Below are positions 32,103 through 41,735 of a stretch of DNA of 64,000 nucleotides, piece by piece. The first letter of the stretch is position 1. Each line of letters opens with the position of its first letter. The stretch comes from Caecitellus pseudoparvulus (taxonomy: Eukaryota > Bigyra: Bicosoecida). Position numbers and translations under genes: made by a program. Under the pieces are notes generated by a model. It was not told the DNA's origin. It did not search any database and saw only the letters and a list, made by a program, of their open reading frames with translations. The stretch spans positions 1 to 64,000 of the forward strand of contig CBFFRQ010000047.1 of assembly GCA_965644315.1 (NCBI GenBank). The letters run 5' to 3'.

Positions 32103-35100
32103 ATGCAACGCAGGGGAAACGCCGGCGTAGAGAGCCAGGCAGGCAGCGCTGCTGAGAGCCTGCGAGAGGTGACCGACGCAGCTCTGGCCAGTCGGAAGAA
32201 TGCCTATGATGTGTATGCCGAGACGCAGGCGCGTTTCAAGCGCTGGTTCCTGGAGCAGTACGACGCCATCGGCGCAATAGTGGACGAGGAGCCGGGCGAG
32301 CGCCCCTCCATGTACGCCCGCTTCGTGCTGTCCAACCGCATCGCGCTGCAGGCAGCAGGTGTGCAGGAGGAAACTGTGGCAGCCCAAGCTCCTGAGCTGC
32401 AGCGTGCGCCCAGCAGCACCCTGCGCCGGGTGGATGGGCGTGTGGACTACCTGCGTGTGACACGGGCACGACACGCCGCTGAGCGTGCGACGCACTACCA
32501 CGGCGCCCTGGCAGGCATCACCAGCCCTGCCACCGCCTCCCAGAGCCAGGTGCGGGAGGACATGCGTCGGCGCATCCGCTACCTGCGCGCCACCGCCGCA
32601 TCCAGCCCATCCGCCACGCTGGCCATGTCCGGCAAGCTGGCAGAGGGGCCTGGTCCGGGCGCAGACAGGAGCACAGCATCCCCGGTTGGGGGTGGCAGTG
32701 CCAGTCCTGCTGCGTTTTCCTGGGACTTCACGGCACAGGGGGGCGGCCGCCGGCGGGGGCTGGAGCCCCGAGGGGGGGCGGCATCCCACGCTCCGCCCGC
32801 CCCCGCCTCACCCGGGGCGGCATCCCCCACCCGACCCCAGCCCTTCACCTTCCACCTGGCGTACCAACTCGCCAAGCAGACGTCAGAGCGTGCGAGGGCC
32901 CAGGCCAACGGCACATTTGGGGACCACCATGACGCGTACGACCCCCGACGCCAGACCCTGGTGGGGGTGGGGCCAGGGGATGAGCGACCCGTGCTGCCGG
33001 GGACAGGGCAGGTGCTGGTGACGGTGGACGAGCGGCCCTCCTCCCTCACTGCCAAGCTGCTGGGCGTGCCGCCGCCTCTGGGCACAGCTCGCCTGCTGCG
33101 ACGGCGTCTGGCCGTGATGCGGGCTGCTGCGGCACGGGAGGCGGCCGGGGCGCTGCCGACTGCCGTGGACATCGCCGACGCCGCCGCCGCAGACAGCCTG
33201 GCAGGGGATGCGCAGCAGCGGCACCTCCGGGCCGTCTTCAAGCGCTGTGAGCGCGCGGCAGCTGAGCTGGAGGGGCGTACCGTGCCCAGCTCGGAGCCAG
33301 CGGCAGCCGCCCTGCCAAGCTACGACAGCGAAGCGCTGCCGCCCGTGGGGTCTGCGACCTACCCCGCCTTTGCGCCCTCCCACGTGGACGCGGCGGCACA
33401 GGGCGACCCCCTGCACAAGCTGCTGTCCCTGGGGCACCTGGACTCCGCTGTGCAGGAGGCGCTGGCAGCCTTTTTCACGGACCCCCGCAGCGGCAGCCTC
33501 GCCGCGTACGACTCGGCAGTGTGGCACCACTTGGTGCAGTCCCTGGCGCGGTACGTGAGCAATCCCGAGGGCGCCTCTCGCCTCATGCAGCGTGTGAACA
33601 TCGTGGGCGGGCAGACTGACGCCGTGCCCCTTCGAGAGGGGCTGGCAGCCGCCGCCTCCACCGTCAGTCGACTGGGCCCCTCACGGGATGGCTCCCTGGC
33701 CTCCTCCCTGGGGGCCATGTCCGAGGGCAGGCTGAGAGCCGCCCTGGCTCAAGCGACGGCGGCAGAGCGTAGGGGAGAGGGCGCGTCCCTCCCGCCCCCG
33801 GACTCGCCGCAGGAGACGCCTGGCGCGCAGGCCGAGGCGCCTGGGGAGGCTGGCAGCCCTAGTGACACCAAGGGCCCTGCCGTGTTCGGGTTCGACCTCC
33901 CGCGGGCTGTATCCCTGCGTGAGCTGGTGGAGAGCGCCTCGCAGACCGCCCTGCGCCACACCATGGCGGCCCTGCCGCCCCAGGCCCGTGTGGCCGCCCG
34001 CGAAGCCTGGAGCACCTTCGCTGACCCGGAGGAAGACTTGACCATGGCGGGGCTGGTGGCCGCCGCTGCGGCAGCGGAGGGGGGTAGCGGCCGCAGCCTG
34101 GCGCCCTCTGCGTCTGCCTCCTCCCTGCGTGTGCAGGCCACTGTGCTGGACGCCGTCCTGGCCCGGCGGCAGGAGCTGGAGGCACAGCGCGTGGCCCGCC
34201 GCCACGCGCGCCTGCTCGAAATCCTCACCACCCGCCACGAAGTGAATGTGGAGGCCCTGGTGCGGCAGCGCGAGACGCAGCTGCTGCGCAAGTACCACCC
34301 TGTGGCGCGCGCTGCCGCCCGGGCCGCAGCAGAGCGCATCGCCACCCGTGCCCAGCACCTCAAGGCGCGCCACGGGTGGGGCGTCCTGGCCGGAGTGCGT
34401 GTCGCTGTGCGGCGCATGCGGGCTCTGCTGGGGGACGCGGCGGTGCGGCAAGACCTCGTCCTGGCCGTCGCCCCTAACGGCCGCATCCTGCCTCTGCAGG
34501 AGCTGGCCTGCCTCGCAGCAGCGGCAGGGGCCGTTGTGCCCAGCCGTGTGGATGCCGACGGCGTGTTGGTGGATGCCCGGCAACCTGGGCGGTACCACAC
34601 TGGCGCCGTGATGCGGGGTGCAGGGGGTGTGTCCGACAAGGTGGGTGCCGCCACAGGGCGTTCCGTGCCGGACGTACCCCAGGAGTACCTGCCGCACGGC
34701 TACGTGGTGCGGGACCCCGAGGACTACGGCAGGGCGGTGGTGACTGCCGCCGGTGTCCGCTTGCCGCACCAGGCGCCAGAACGCACCTTGGACCTGCACC
34801 TGGCCGGTCTCCACCCGTCACAGACACCCCAGCCGCACCACGCGCTGCTGCTGGCAGGCTACGTAGCTCGCCGGGCGGCTGATCCACCCATCGTGTCCAC
34901 ACGTCCCCCCGGGGATGACATGACCCAAGACGGCATTGGCGTGTGGCCTGAGGAAAGCAGGGTGCTGCTGGGGCCGTTCGCCGCCGACCACGCCCGGGGC
35001 GCACTGCCCCGCGGGCGCAATGTGCTGAAGTACAGGCCCAGCGCGGATGCCGATGGAGACCTGCGCACTCCCGATTGGTTCCTGCGGGAGTGGGGGGACC

Positions 35101-38100
35101 CACCCTCAGGCAGCGCCGTCATGGTGCCCACGGGGGGGCCCGATGAGCCCTGGCGCGTGCTGCGCCTGCCCATCGGAGATGGGGACCTGAACGCCCCTCG
35201 GAACAAGTCCTCTCAGCTGAAGGCCATCCGGGACACCATCTCATTCAAACCAGGGGACCCCATGGGGGACGTGTACCCCCTGGATGCGCTGGGTGGGGGG
35301 GAGGCCGGTGTGGTGGGCCTGCGCCTGGCCATGCGAGCGGCGGGCGAGGCAGCGGCGCAGTTCATGCAGGGCACACACGTGCCCTGGCGCCAGGGCCGGG
35401 CCGTCCTCACGCGCAAGCACCTGGAGGGCCTCAACACCAGCCGGGAGGTGATGGCGGGCGTGGCGCGGGGGCACATCCCCCCCGTGGGTCACGCATTGCA
35501 CCCCATCCCCCGCCCCCTCCGCCCGCTGCTGGTCATCGAGCCACTGGACTTTGCCAACGACTGGGGGTACCTCCTCCTCACCTCCCTGCGCAGGGGGGTG
35601 GACATGTACACCGACGCACGCGGACGCATCATCCCGGCGGCTGCCGATGCTGGCGTGCCACTGCAGGCAGGCACGGCGTTCCGCCCGGGGGCAGTGGGGG
35701 CCGCCGATCGCCCCTCCTCCGCTGTGAACGCCGCCCACAGCACAGGCACCGCCCAGGCGCGGGGTGGCGCCGTGCTGCCCCCGATCACAGACCTGTACAA
35801 CAGCGTGTACGATGCGCTGCGCCGGGAAATGGCTCAGTTCCTGGACAAGGAGGTGGCGGCCAACCGCCGCCGCCTGCGCCGTCAGTCCTCCAAGCGCATG
35901 CGACGGGGGCGCACAGGCAGCTTCCGGTCCATGGGGGGAGGTGCGCGCACGGGCAGCTTCCGGTCCCCGACGGGGGGCAAGCCACCCCTCACGTCCACCA
36001 GCCACGCGCCCACATCCCCCGCTGCCCAGTCACCCACCTCCCCCCCCCGGCGTAGGTCCAGTTGGGGCACCAAGGTCTCCACCAGCATGGATTCGTCAGG
36101 GGAGGAGGAGGAAGAGGGGTGGGGAGTGGCCACCGCCACCGGCACCACCGGCCTCGGACCCACCCTCATCTCCCCCTCCTCCGGCCGTGCCCAGCCCCTC
36201 CCAGCGCAGTTCACGGCACGTGTGGCGGCGAACTCTGCCCTGGCCAACGCCTGGCTCATGAAGGACTCTGCCTACGAAGGGTACGCCCTGCAACGCGCCC
36301 AGGCCGCGGCGGCGGAAGCGGAGGCAGCGACATCCTGGACCCTGTCGCCTCGCGCCGGCACGCCCACCTCCACTGCCCAAACGCCAGATGGGGCGTCCCC
36401 CGCCGCAGGCGCCTTCACTCTCACCTCTCCCGCGCCCTCCGTTTCGCCCATCACACCACTCCAGGCAGGGGACGTCGCCGTGCCTCTGTCAGTCTCGCTA
36501 GACTCCTCGCACGGGGGTGGGGCGGCGCGCCACACCCGCGGCCACGCCATGCCGCCCCCCGCACTCTTTGTCCCCGGCTCTGGCGCCGCACAGGGCTTCT
36601 CCCAGGCACCAGACGCGCTGACGTGGGAGACACGCCCCGACGCCGCAGCCCGGCGTGCTACACAGCTGCGCGTCGCGGGGCTCGTGGCTGGGCGAGAGCA
36701 CTCGGACTCGGACGGGGGGCGCTCCCCACAGCAGGATGACGCCAGCGACGGCAGCGTCTCCTCCGCCAGCAGCGCAGCCCTGGAGCCAGGGGCGGGAGCG
36801 GGGGACATGCCGCCGCCGCCGCTGGCAGCAGAGCAGCACGGGGCCTTCCACATCGAGCCCTCGCACGGCGCCCTGGAGACTGTCGAGGTGGCGGGCTCGC
36901 CCCATGATGAGGACGACACCAGCCGCATCCTGGGTGCGCTGGGCGTGAGCCAGGGTACTCCGCTCCCCCAACCTGCCCGAACGTCTGCGCCCACCCGCCC
37001 ACGGTCAGGCAGGCGCAGTGGCCGGATGGGGCTGCGCCGGCGGTCCAGTCGCCGCATGTCTGCCCGTCGCCCGCGCTCCGCCCGGACGGCGCCCTCCCTG
37101 CCGCCCATGCAGGAGGAGGAGGCGTTGTCGTGGATGCGGCAGTGGCTGGATGTGGCCGCCGCGGGGTTGCAGGGGGTGGCAGGTGCTGACATCCTGCCAG
37201 GGGGGGTGCACCACCGTACTCAGGGGGGGGGTGGCCTCGTAGACCTCAGCGTCATGCACCCCGCCCTGCTGGAACGCATGGGCATGGGCCAGTATGTGCA
37301 GGCCCTGGCGCAGGAGGGGGTGCAGTTCCGACCCCGACCCCCCCCCATCGTGCTGCAGGGGGGGGTTTACGAGCCCGACCGCCCCCCCACACCGCCACCC
37401 CCCACCATCACCGTCAAGCCTGAGCATGCGGAAGAGGGTGCGGGCGACACGGCAACCGCTGAGGCCAAGCTGTTTCCAGGGACCCCCCCTCTCACCCCCC
37501 TCGTGCCCCCCTCGCCCGGCAGCGTGGCCGAGTCCCTGGCATACAGCTCCGCCTCAGAGGGCAGCCTACGCAGCGAGAGGGGGTCCGCCGCTCGCCACCA
37601 CATGACCACCCCTCCCCCCATCGCCCTGCCTCTGGATGCCGTGGCGGATGGGCTGTCTGGGCGCCCCTCTGCCGCCACACTGCAGTACGCTTCAGGCGTC
37701 GTGCCGCAAGAGGCGCCGTCGCCGCCTCCCCCGGAGAGCCCCCGCAGCCCCTCCGCCGAGGAGCGCGAGAGCACTCTGCCCTCGCCTGCGCCAGAGTCCT
37801 CCCCGGCAGAGGGCGGGCAGGCGCCGGGCAAGGCTGCCAAGCCGCCCACGCCGCGCACCCGTCCCCTCGTCCCCGCCTGGGCCACCCAGGAGGGCGGTGT
37901 GACCCTGCACCGCACAGCCTCCGCCCCGCCCACCGAAGGCCTGGCGTGGAGGTGGCAGCTGTCCAAAGCGCTGCAGCTGTACGCCGTGCCTGGCCAGGCG
38001 CCCGGTGTGCCCTGGGATGACGCAGCGCTGGACATGCCCCGCGTACACTCGGACGGGTCCATCATGTCCCATCCCCTGCAAGTGGGGGGTGCTCCCACTG

Positions 38101-41100
38101 AGGGCAGTGACACTGGCCTCGGCAGCCGCCGCGTCGAGTCCCCACCTCACTCGCCTGGCCAGGAAGTGGGCGGCGGCGCACGTGCTGGGGCGTTGGCCTC
38201 CTGGGCCTCCGCCTCCGGTGCTTCCTTCTTCACACAGGACCACCTGCCCCTCCTGCTGCGTGTGCCGGCCCACACCCAGCTCCCGCTACCTGGGTCGTCG
38301 GTGCCGGAAGACGGGGAGGTGGAGGCTGCGCTCAGCAACCGCCCACATAGCGCAGGCGCCACCACTACGCGCGCCTTCCTCACACGCCCCGCCACCACCC
38401 GGGGACAAGGGCGCAGCTCGTGGGTGGTGCGGGGCTTCGGCCCCCGCGTCCTGCACGAAGCCGCCCGTATGCACCGCTCCACCTCCTTGCACCGGGCCGC
38501 GTCCCTGCCCGACCTCACCCCCCCTGCCCGCCTGCTGACAGAGCGCTCAGGCAGCCGCCAAGGCGCCGTGCCGCCTGACCTACAGGAGCTCCTGGCCACC
38601 ATGCTGGCGGCGCAGGGTGTGCCGGGGCAGTCACTGCAGGTGTGTCTGCGCAGCGACGTCACCTTCCACCACCCCGTGCCGCAGCCAACCCCGGCGCCTG
38701 CCCCCCCTGCCAGCCCCTTTGCTGCCTCGGAGCCGGTGCACCTGCCCCTGGCTACCCGCGACGCACCTGCACCTGCACCTGCACCTACACCAGCACCTGC
38801 AATAGCGTCGGCGCGCACACCCGCCACTCCCACCGCCTTTGCGGACAGGGCTGAGCTGCGACGCATCCCCTCCTCCACTGCCGAGTCCCTGGAGGAGGGC
38901 CAGGAGGGACCCGGCAGCGTAGCGCAGTGGGGCCGCAGTGGGTACAGCCCCTCCTCCACGTCCAGTCTGGCGGGCGCGGGGGGTGAGGCGCGCACCACGC
39001 CATCTGAGTTGCTGGTGCGAGAACCGGCCGACCCGCGCCCGGCCACACACACAGCAGCCGCCGCCAGGCCACACCGACCCCGCAAGGCCCCTGCCCGGCC
39101 CCGGCCCAGGAAGTACACGCTGGCGCCGGAGGTGGCGCCCTCCCCCCCTCGCCAGCCCAAGGTCCTCCTACAGGACCTGGCCAGCGGCCTGGACGCGACA
39201 TCGCCAGCCCCGCCAGTGGACTCCGACCCCACCCCCGCCCTGCCGCCTGTCCTGTCCCAGGCGCAGTGGATGTGGATGCAGCCGGAGCTGCAGCGCCAGT
39301 ACCTCCTGCAGGCAGTGGCGGAGCTGGACGCACAGGCCCTGCCCCCTGCCCCGGGCGGCGTGACGCGGGACATGCTGCCCTTCCTGCGCCGCGCGCTGAG
39401 CCAGCAGATCATCGCGCGGGAGACCATCCTCATGCGCCTGCGCACGTACCTCCGTGGCGTGCCCGCCGTCGGCATGCACTTCAGGCAGTTCGTGGCCATG
39501 TTCGAGCCGGATGCTGCTCTGGCCAGCACAGTGCTGGACCCGTCTGGTGCATCGCACACCGCTGACGCCACCCCAGAGCCGCCACTGCTGGACACGGTGC
39601 GAGAGTACCTTGCAGCCCAGGAGCTGGGCGGAGTCCAGCTGGGGCGGGATCAGCATCCGCAGCACTCTGTTGCCGCCGCCCCCGCCCGGCAGAGCCAGGC
39701 CCCCATGAGTCAGCATGTGTACGCTGCGTCACACCCCGTCATGCACCGCATGCTGACACACCTGCACGCTACCGGCCTCGCCATCGGCCGCCTCATTGCA
39801 CGTGTGCGCCAGCGTGCCCTGGCCCGCGCAAGCCAGGATGCTGGGGCACTGCCCACTGCACAGGCTGCCCCCGGCGGGGCGGAGGCTGAACGGGCCCTCG
39901 CGGCCACTGCCACGGCCATGGCACAGAGCATGCTGCCACCACCCGATGCGGCAGCACACCTGGTCAGCTTCGCAGAGGGCGCCGCGGAGCCGTGGTTCGC
40001 CTGTGAGCCGTACGTGGACAAGATGCGGCGGGATGCCGCTGATGCGTTTTACGTCGCCGAAACGCAGCGCATCATGCGCGGCAAGGGGCAGCCACCGCGC
40101 AAAGCCTCCGCCATCGGCGCCCTGGCCAGCGCCCCCTCCTTTGCCCGGGACACTGAGCAGGCGGCACACGACAACGCGCTGGAGGTGCTGACCATCACGG
40201 GCCTGCAGGGCAGTGCCACCGCGCGCTATGAGTCGGCTGTTGGCGGGCTGGACCCCATGGGCGGCGAAGTGGCTGAGGCTCAGCGGGGAGTCCGCCAGCG
40301 AGGAGGACCGCTACCCCCCCCTGAGGCGCGGGGGTTGCTGCGCCCCACCGTCGTCGCACCACCGCGGGAAGGAGAGCTGTCAGCCAAGCTGAGCCTAGAC
40401 CTGGATGTGGCTCCGCCTGTGCCACCCCACCCTCGAGGGGGGGAGGCGGGCAGTGTCACGTGGGTGGCGGAGGAGGGGGGGGAGGCGCTCGTGCGCCCCA
40501 CCCCCACCATGTACACCCGCAGGACACCCAGCGCCGCCTCTCCCAGCCACAGCGCGGCGGGTCGGCGTGGAGGGGGGCGCTTCCAGGACCTGCGCAAGCA
40601 CATCTACCAACGCCGCTCCCAGACAAACATACACAGCGCCACAGCTGGTGCAGACCCGCACCACCACCTGGTGCACCACCGTCGGCGTCAAGACCCGGAA
40701 GCCGACGCCGCCCCAGCGCCAGAGCAGACGCCTTCTCCTCACGATGCCGCCTGGATCGCCGCAGAGAACGCCAAAGCAGACGTATTCGGGGAGGAGGGGG
40801 GGGGCACTGCTGTGCCTGCTCAGCCAAGGGGCGGTGCCACCTCTTCCCCGGAAGCTGCCGCTCCCCCCACGCCCCTCGTCCCAGCCCACGTGTACATGAC
40901 GGAGGCACACACTGCGCCGGCTCAAGCTGAGGACAGCACGCTGGCCTACGTGCCCTCTGGTGTGGACATGCCTGTGCTGCTGCCCACTCAAGTTGCCGGG
41001 GCGCGGCGGGGTCGCCCGGCATCGGCGCAAGGCCGACTCCGCACTGCCCCCCCCGCACCGGCACCGCACAGTCAAGCCAAGTTCATTGTCTCTACACCCA

Positions 41101-41699
41101 GCACCCTGGCCCGTCTCAAAGCCCAGCAGCGGGCACAGGCACAGCCTCCTTCGCAGCACGGCCAGGCCCCCTCAGCAGGGACAGGGCGCACCCCCGCCCT
41201 CGACCGCCCCGCGTCAGCCCGCGCCAGGTACAAGGCCAACGAAGCTGCGCGGGAAGCTGCCCAGGAGAGCCTGGCCATGGCGGGCGCGAAGCTCCTCGCC
41301 CGGCAGAGGGCGCAGGCACGGCGGCGTGCCCGGCCAGCCAGCGGCAGGCGGCGCGCGAAGAGTCGGCGGAGCAAGGCGGCAGCAGAAGCGCGGGCCGTGC
41401 CAGAGCCAGACGTGGACTTCACCGGGCTGGGCCTCAGCGCCAGTGTGCAGCAGCTGCTGGCAGACCCCCAGGCCGTGGGAGGGGAGGAGCACGACTTGCT
41501 GTGGGATGACGCAGAGTCTGCGGCGCCGGACCCGGTGCCGGAGGAGCCGGATGGGAGCCAGGCAGCCACAGCCCGACACCGCCTCCGCGCCGCTGTGCAG
41601 GGCGCGCCCCCGCCTCAGAAGCCGCCGCCCATGGTGCGCCGGGGCGCCGACAAGCGAGGTGCACGCCGCCTGGTGAAGGCGCTGGTGGGCCTGCACTGA
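32103..41699 (+). CDS. Giant single-exon protein of unknown function (3198 residues)
   Basis: A continuous reading frame of 3198 residues from an ATG in ACC context (CACCATGC). No domain is recognised. Visible parts are: an N-terminal helical region (about 15-130, with YDVYAETQARFKRWFLEQY); Ala/Pro/Ser-rich linkers; a more ordered region at about 680-1190 (helical RHARLLEILTTRHEVNVEAL, later DFANDWGYLLLTSLRRGVDMY); basic Ser/Arg stretches with RTGSFRS repeated (about 1270-1290) and PRSGRRSGRMGLRRRSSRR (about 1630); a Pro/Ala dipeptide run encoded at 38763-38800; and a second ordered region at about 2380-2660 (MWMQPELQRQYLLQAVAEL, ETILMRLRTYLRGV). The C-terminus is basic and Ala/Arg-rich. No signal peptide or membrane helix. 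Codon choice matches the neighbours. It may be a cytoskeletal or scaffold protein; that is a guess from composition only. Confidence 0.8.
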   Translation: MQRRGNAGVESQAGSAAESLREVTDAALASRKNAYDVYAETQARFKRWFLEQYDAIGAIVDEEPGERPSMYARFVLSNRIALQAAGVQEETVAAQAPELQRAPSSTLRRVDGRVDYLRVTRARHAAERATHYHGALAGITSPATASQSQVREDMRRRIRYLRATAASSPSATLAMSGKLAEGPGPGADRSTASPVGGGSASPAAFSWDFTAQGGGRRRGLEPRGGAASHAPPAPASPGAASPTRPQPFTFHLAYQLAKQTSERARAQANGTFGDHHDAYDPRRQTLVGVGPGDERPVLPGTGQVLVTVDERPSSLTAKLLGVPPPLGTARLLRRRLAVMRAAAAREAAGALPTAVDIADAAAADSLAGDAQQRHLRAVFKRCERAAAELEGRTVPSSEPAAAALPSYDSEALPPVGSATYPAFAPSHVDAAAQGDPLHKLLSLGHLDSAVQEALAAFFTDPRSGSLAAYDSAVWHHLVQSLARYVSNPEGASRLMQRVNIVGGQTDAVPLREGLAAAASTVSRLGPSRDGSLASSLGAMSEGRLRAALAQATAAERRGEGASLPPPDSPQETPGAQAEAPGEAGSPSDTKGPAVFGFDLPRAVSLRELVESASQTALRHTMAALPPQARVAAREAWSTFADPEEDLTMAGLVAAAAAAEGGSGRSLAPSASASSLRVQATVLDAVLARRQELEAQRVARRHARLLEILTTRHEVNVEALVRQRETQLLRKYHPVARAAARAAAERIATRAQHLKARHGWGVLAGVRVAVRRMRALLGDAAVRQDLVLAVAPNGRILPLQELACLAAAAGAVVPSRVDADGVLVDARQPGRYHTGAVMRGAGGVSDKVGAATGRSVPDVPQEYLPHGYVVRDPEDYGRAVVTAAGVRLPHQAPERTLDLHLAGLHPSQTPQPHHALLLAGYVARRAADPPIVSTRPPGDDMTQDGIGVWPEESRVLLGPFAADHARGALPRGRNVLKYRPSADADGDLRTPDWFLREWGDPPSGSAVMVPTGGPDEPWRVLRLPIGDGDLNAPRNKSSQLKAIRDTISFKPGDPMGDVYPLDALGGGEAGVVGLRLAMRAAGEAAAQFMQGTHVPWRQGRAVLTRKHLEGLNTSREVMAGVARGHIPPVGHALHPIPRPLRPLLVIEPLDFANDWGYLLLTSLRRGVDMYTDARGRIIPAAADAGVPLQAGTAFRPGAVGAADRPSSAVNAAHSTGTAQARGGAVLPPITDLYNSVYDALRREMAQFLDKEVAANRRRLRRQSSKRMRRGRTGSFRSMGGGARTGSFRSPTGGKPPLTSTSHAPTSPAAQSPTSPPRRRSSWGTKVSTSMDSSGEEEEEGWGVATATGTTGLGPTLISPSSGRAQPLPAQFTARVAANSALANAWLMKDSAYEGYALQRAQAAAAEAEAATSWTLSPRAGTPTSTAQTPDGASPAAGAFTLTSPAPSVSPITPLQAGDVAVPLSVSLDSSHGGGAARHTRGHAMPPPALFVPGSGAAQGFSQAPDALTWETRPDAAARRATQLRVAGLVAGREHSDSDGGRSPQQDDASDGSVSSASSAALEPGAGAGDMPPPPLAAEQHGAFHIEPSHGALETVEVAGSPHDEDDTSRILGALGVSQGTPLPQPARTSAPTRPRSGRRSGRMGLRRRSSRRMSARRPRSARTAPSLPPMQEEEALSWMRQWLDVAAAGLQGVAGADILPGGVHHRTQGGGGLVDLSVMHPALLERMGMGQYVQALAQEGVQFRPRPPPIVLQGGVYEPDRPPTPPPPTITVKPEHAEEGAGDTATAEAKLFPGTPPLTPLVPPSPGSVAESLAYSSASEGSLRSERGSAARHHMTTPPPIALPLDAVADGLSGRPSAATLQYASGVVPQEAPSPPPPESPRSPSAEERESTLPSPAPESSPAEGGQAPGKAAKPPTPRTRPLVPAWATQEGGVTLHRTASAPPTEGLAWRWQLSKALQLYAVPGQAPGVPWDDAALDMPRVHSDGSIMSHPLQVGGAPTEGSDTGLGSRRVESPPHSPGQEVGGGARAGALASWASASGASFFTQDHLPLLLRVPAHTQLPLPGSSVPEDGEVEAALSNRPHSAGATTTRAFLTRPATTRGQGRSSWVVRGFGPRVLHEAARMHRSTSLHRAASLPDLTPPARLLTERSGSRQGAVPPDLQELLATMLAAQGVPGQSLQVCLRSDVTFHHPVPQPTPAPAPPASPFAASEPVHLPLATRDAPAPAPAPTPAPAIASARTPATPTAFADRAELRRIPSSTAESLEEGQEGPGSVAQWGRSGYSPSSTSSLAGAGGEARTTPSELLVREPADPRPATHTAAAARPHRPRKAPARPRPRKYTLAPEVAPSPPRQPKVLLQDLASGLDATSPAPPVDSDPTPALPPVLSQAQWMWMQPELQRQYLLQAVAELDAQALPPAPGGVTRDMLPFLRRALSQQIIARETILMRLRTYLRGVPAVGMHFRQFVAMFEPDAALASTVLDPSGASHTADATPEPPLLDTVREYLAAQELGGVQLGRDQHPQHSVAAAPARQSQAPMSQHVYAASHPVMHRMLTHLHATGLAIGRLIARVRQRALARASQDAGALPTAQAAPGGAEAERALAATATAMAQSMLPPPDAAAHLVSFAEGAAEPWFACEPYVDKMRRDAADAFYVAETQRIMRGKGQPPRKASAIGALASAPSFARDTEQAAHDNALEVLTITGLQGSATARYESAVGGLDPMGGEVAEAQRGVRQRGGPLPPPEARGLLRPTVVAPPREGELSAKLSLDLDVAPPVPPHPRGGEAGSVTWVAEEGGEALVRPTPTMYTRRTPSAASPSHSAAGRRGGGRFQDLRKHIYQRRSQTNIHSATAGADPHHHLVHHRRRQDPEADAAPAPEQTPSPHDAAWIAAENAKADVFGEEGGGTAVPAQPRGGATSSPEAAAPPTPLVPAHVYMTEAHTAPAQAEDSTLAYVPSGVDMPVLLPTQVAGARRGRPASAQGRLRTAPPAPAPHSQAKFIVSTPSTLARLKAQQRAQAQPPSQHGQAPSAGTGRTPALDRPASARARYKANEAAREAAQESLAMAGAKLLARQRAQARRRARPASGRRRAKSRRSKAAAEARAVPEPDVDFTGLGLSASVQQLLADPQAVGGEEHDLLWDDAESAAPDPVPEEPDGSQAATARHRLRAAVQGAPPPQKPPPMVRRGADKRGARRLVKALVGLH
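38763..38800 (+). repeat. Imperfect GCACCT hexanucleotide repeat
   Basis: About six units of GCACCT with small changes lie inside the giant orphan gene and encode alternating Ala-Pro residues (about 2221-2233). The repeat keeps the frame, so length changes by whole units would be tolerated. Confidence 0.75.
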
Positions 41700-41735
41700 A
41701 TGCACAGACACTCTCACACACACATTCCCGCCCAC

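Noticed and set aside
38147-39595. 482-residue minus-strand open frame
   Set aside because: Antisense to the giant orphan. I prefer the plus strand because its frame is open over 9.6 kb and has less repetitive composition.
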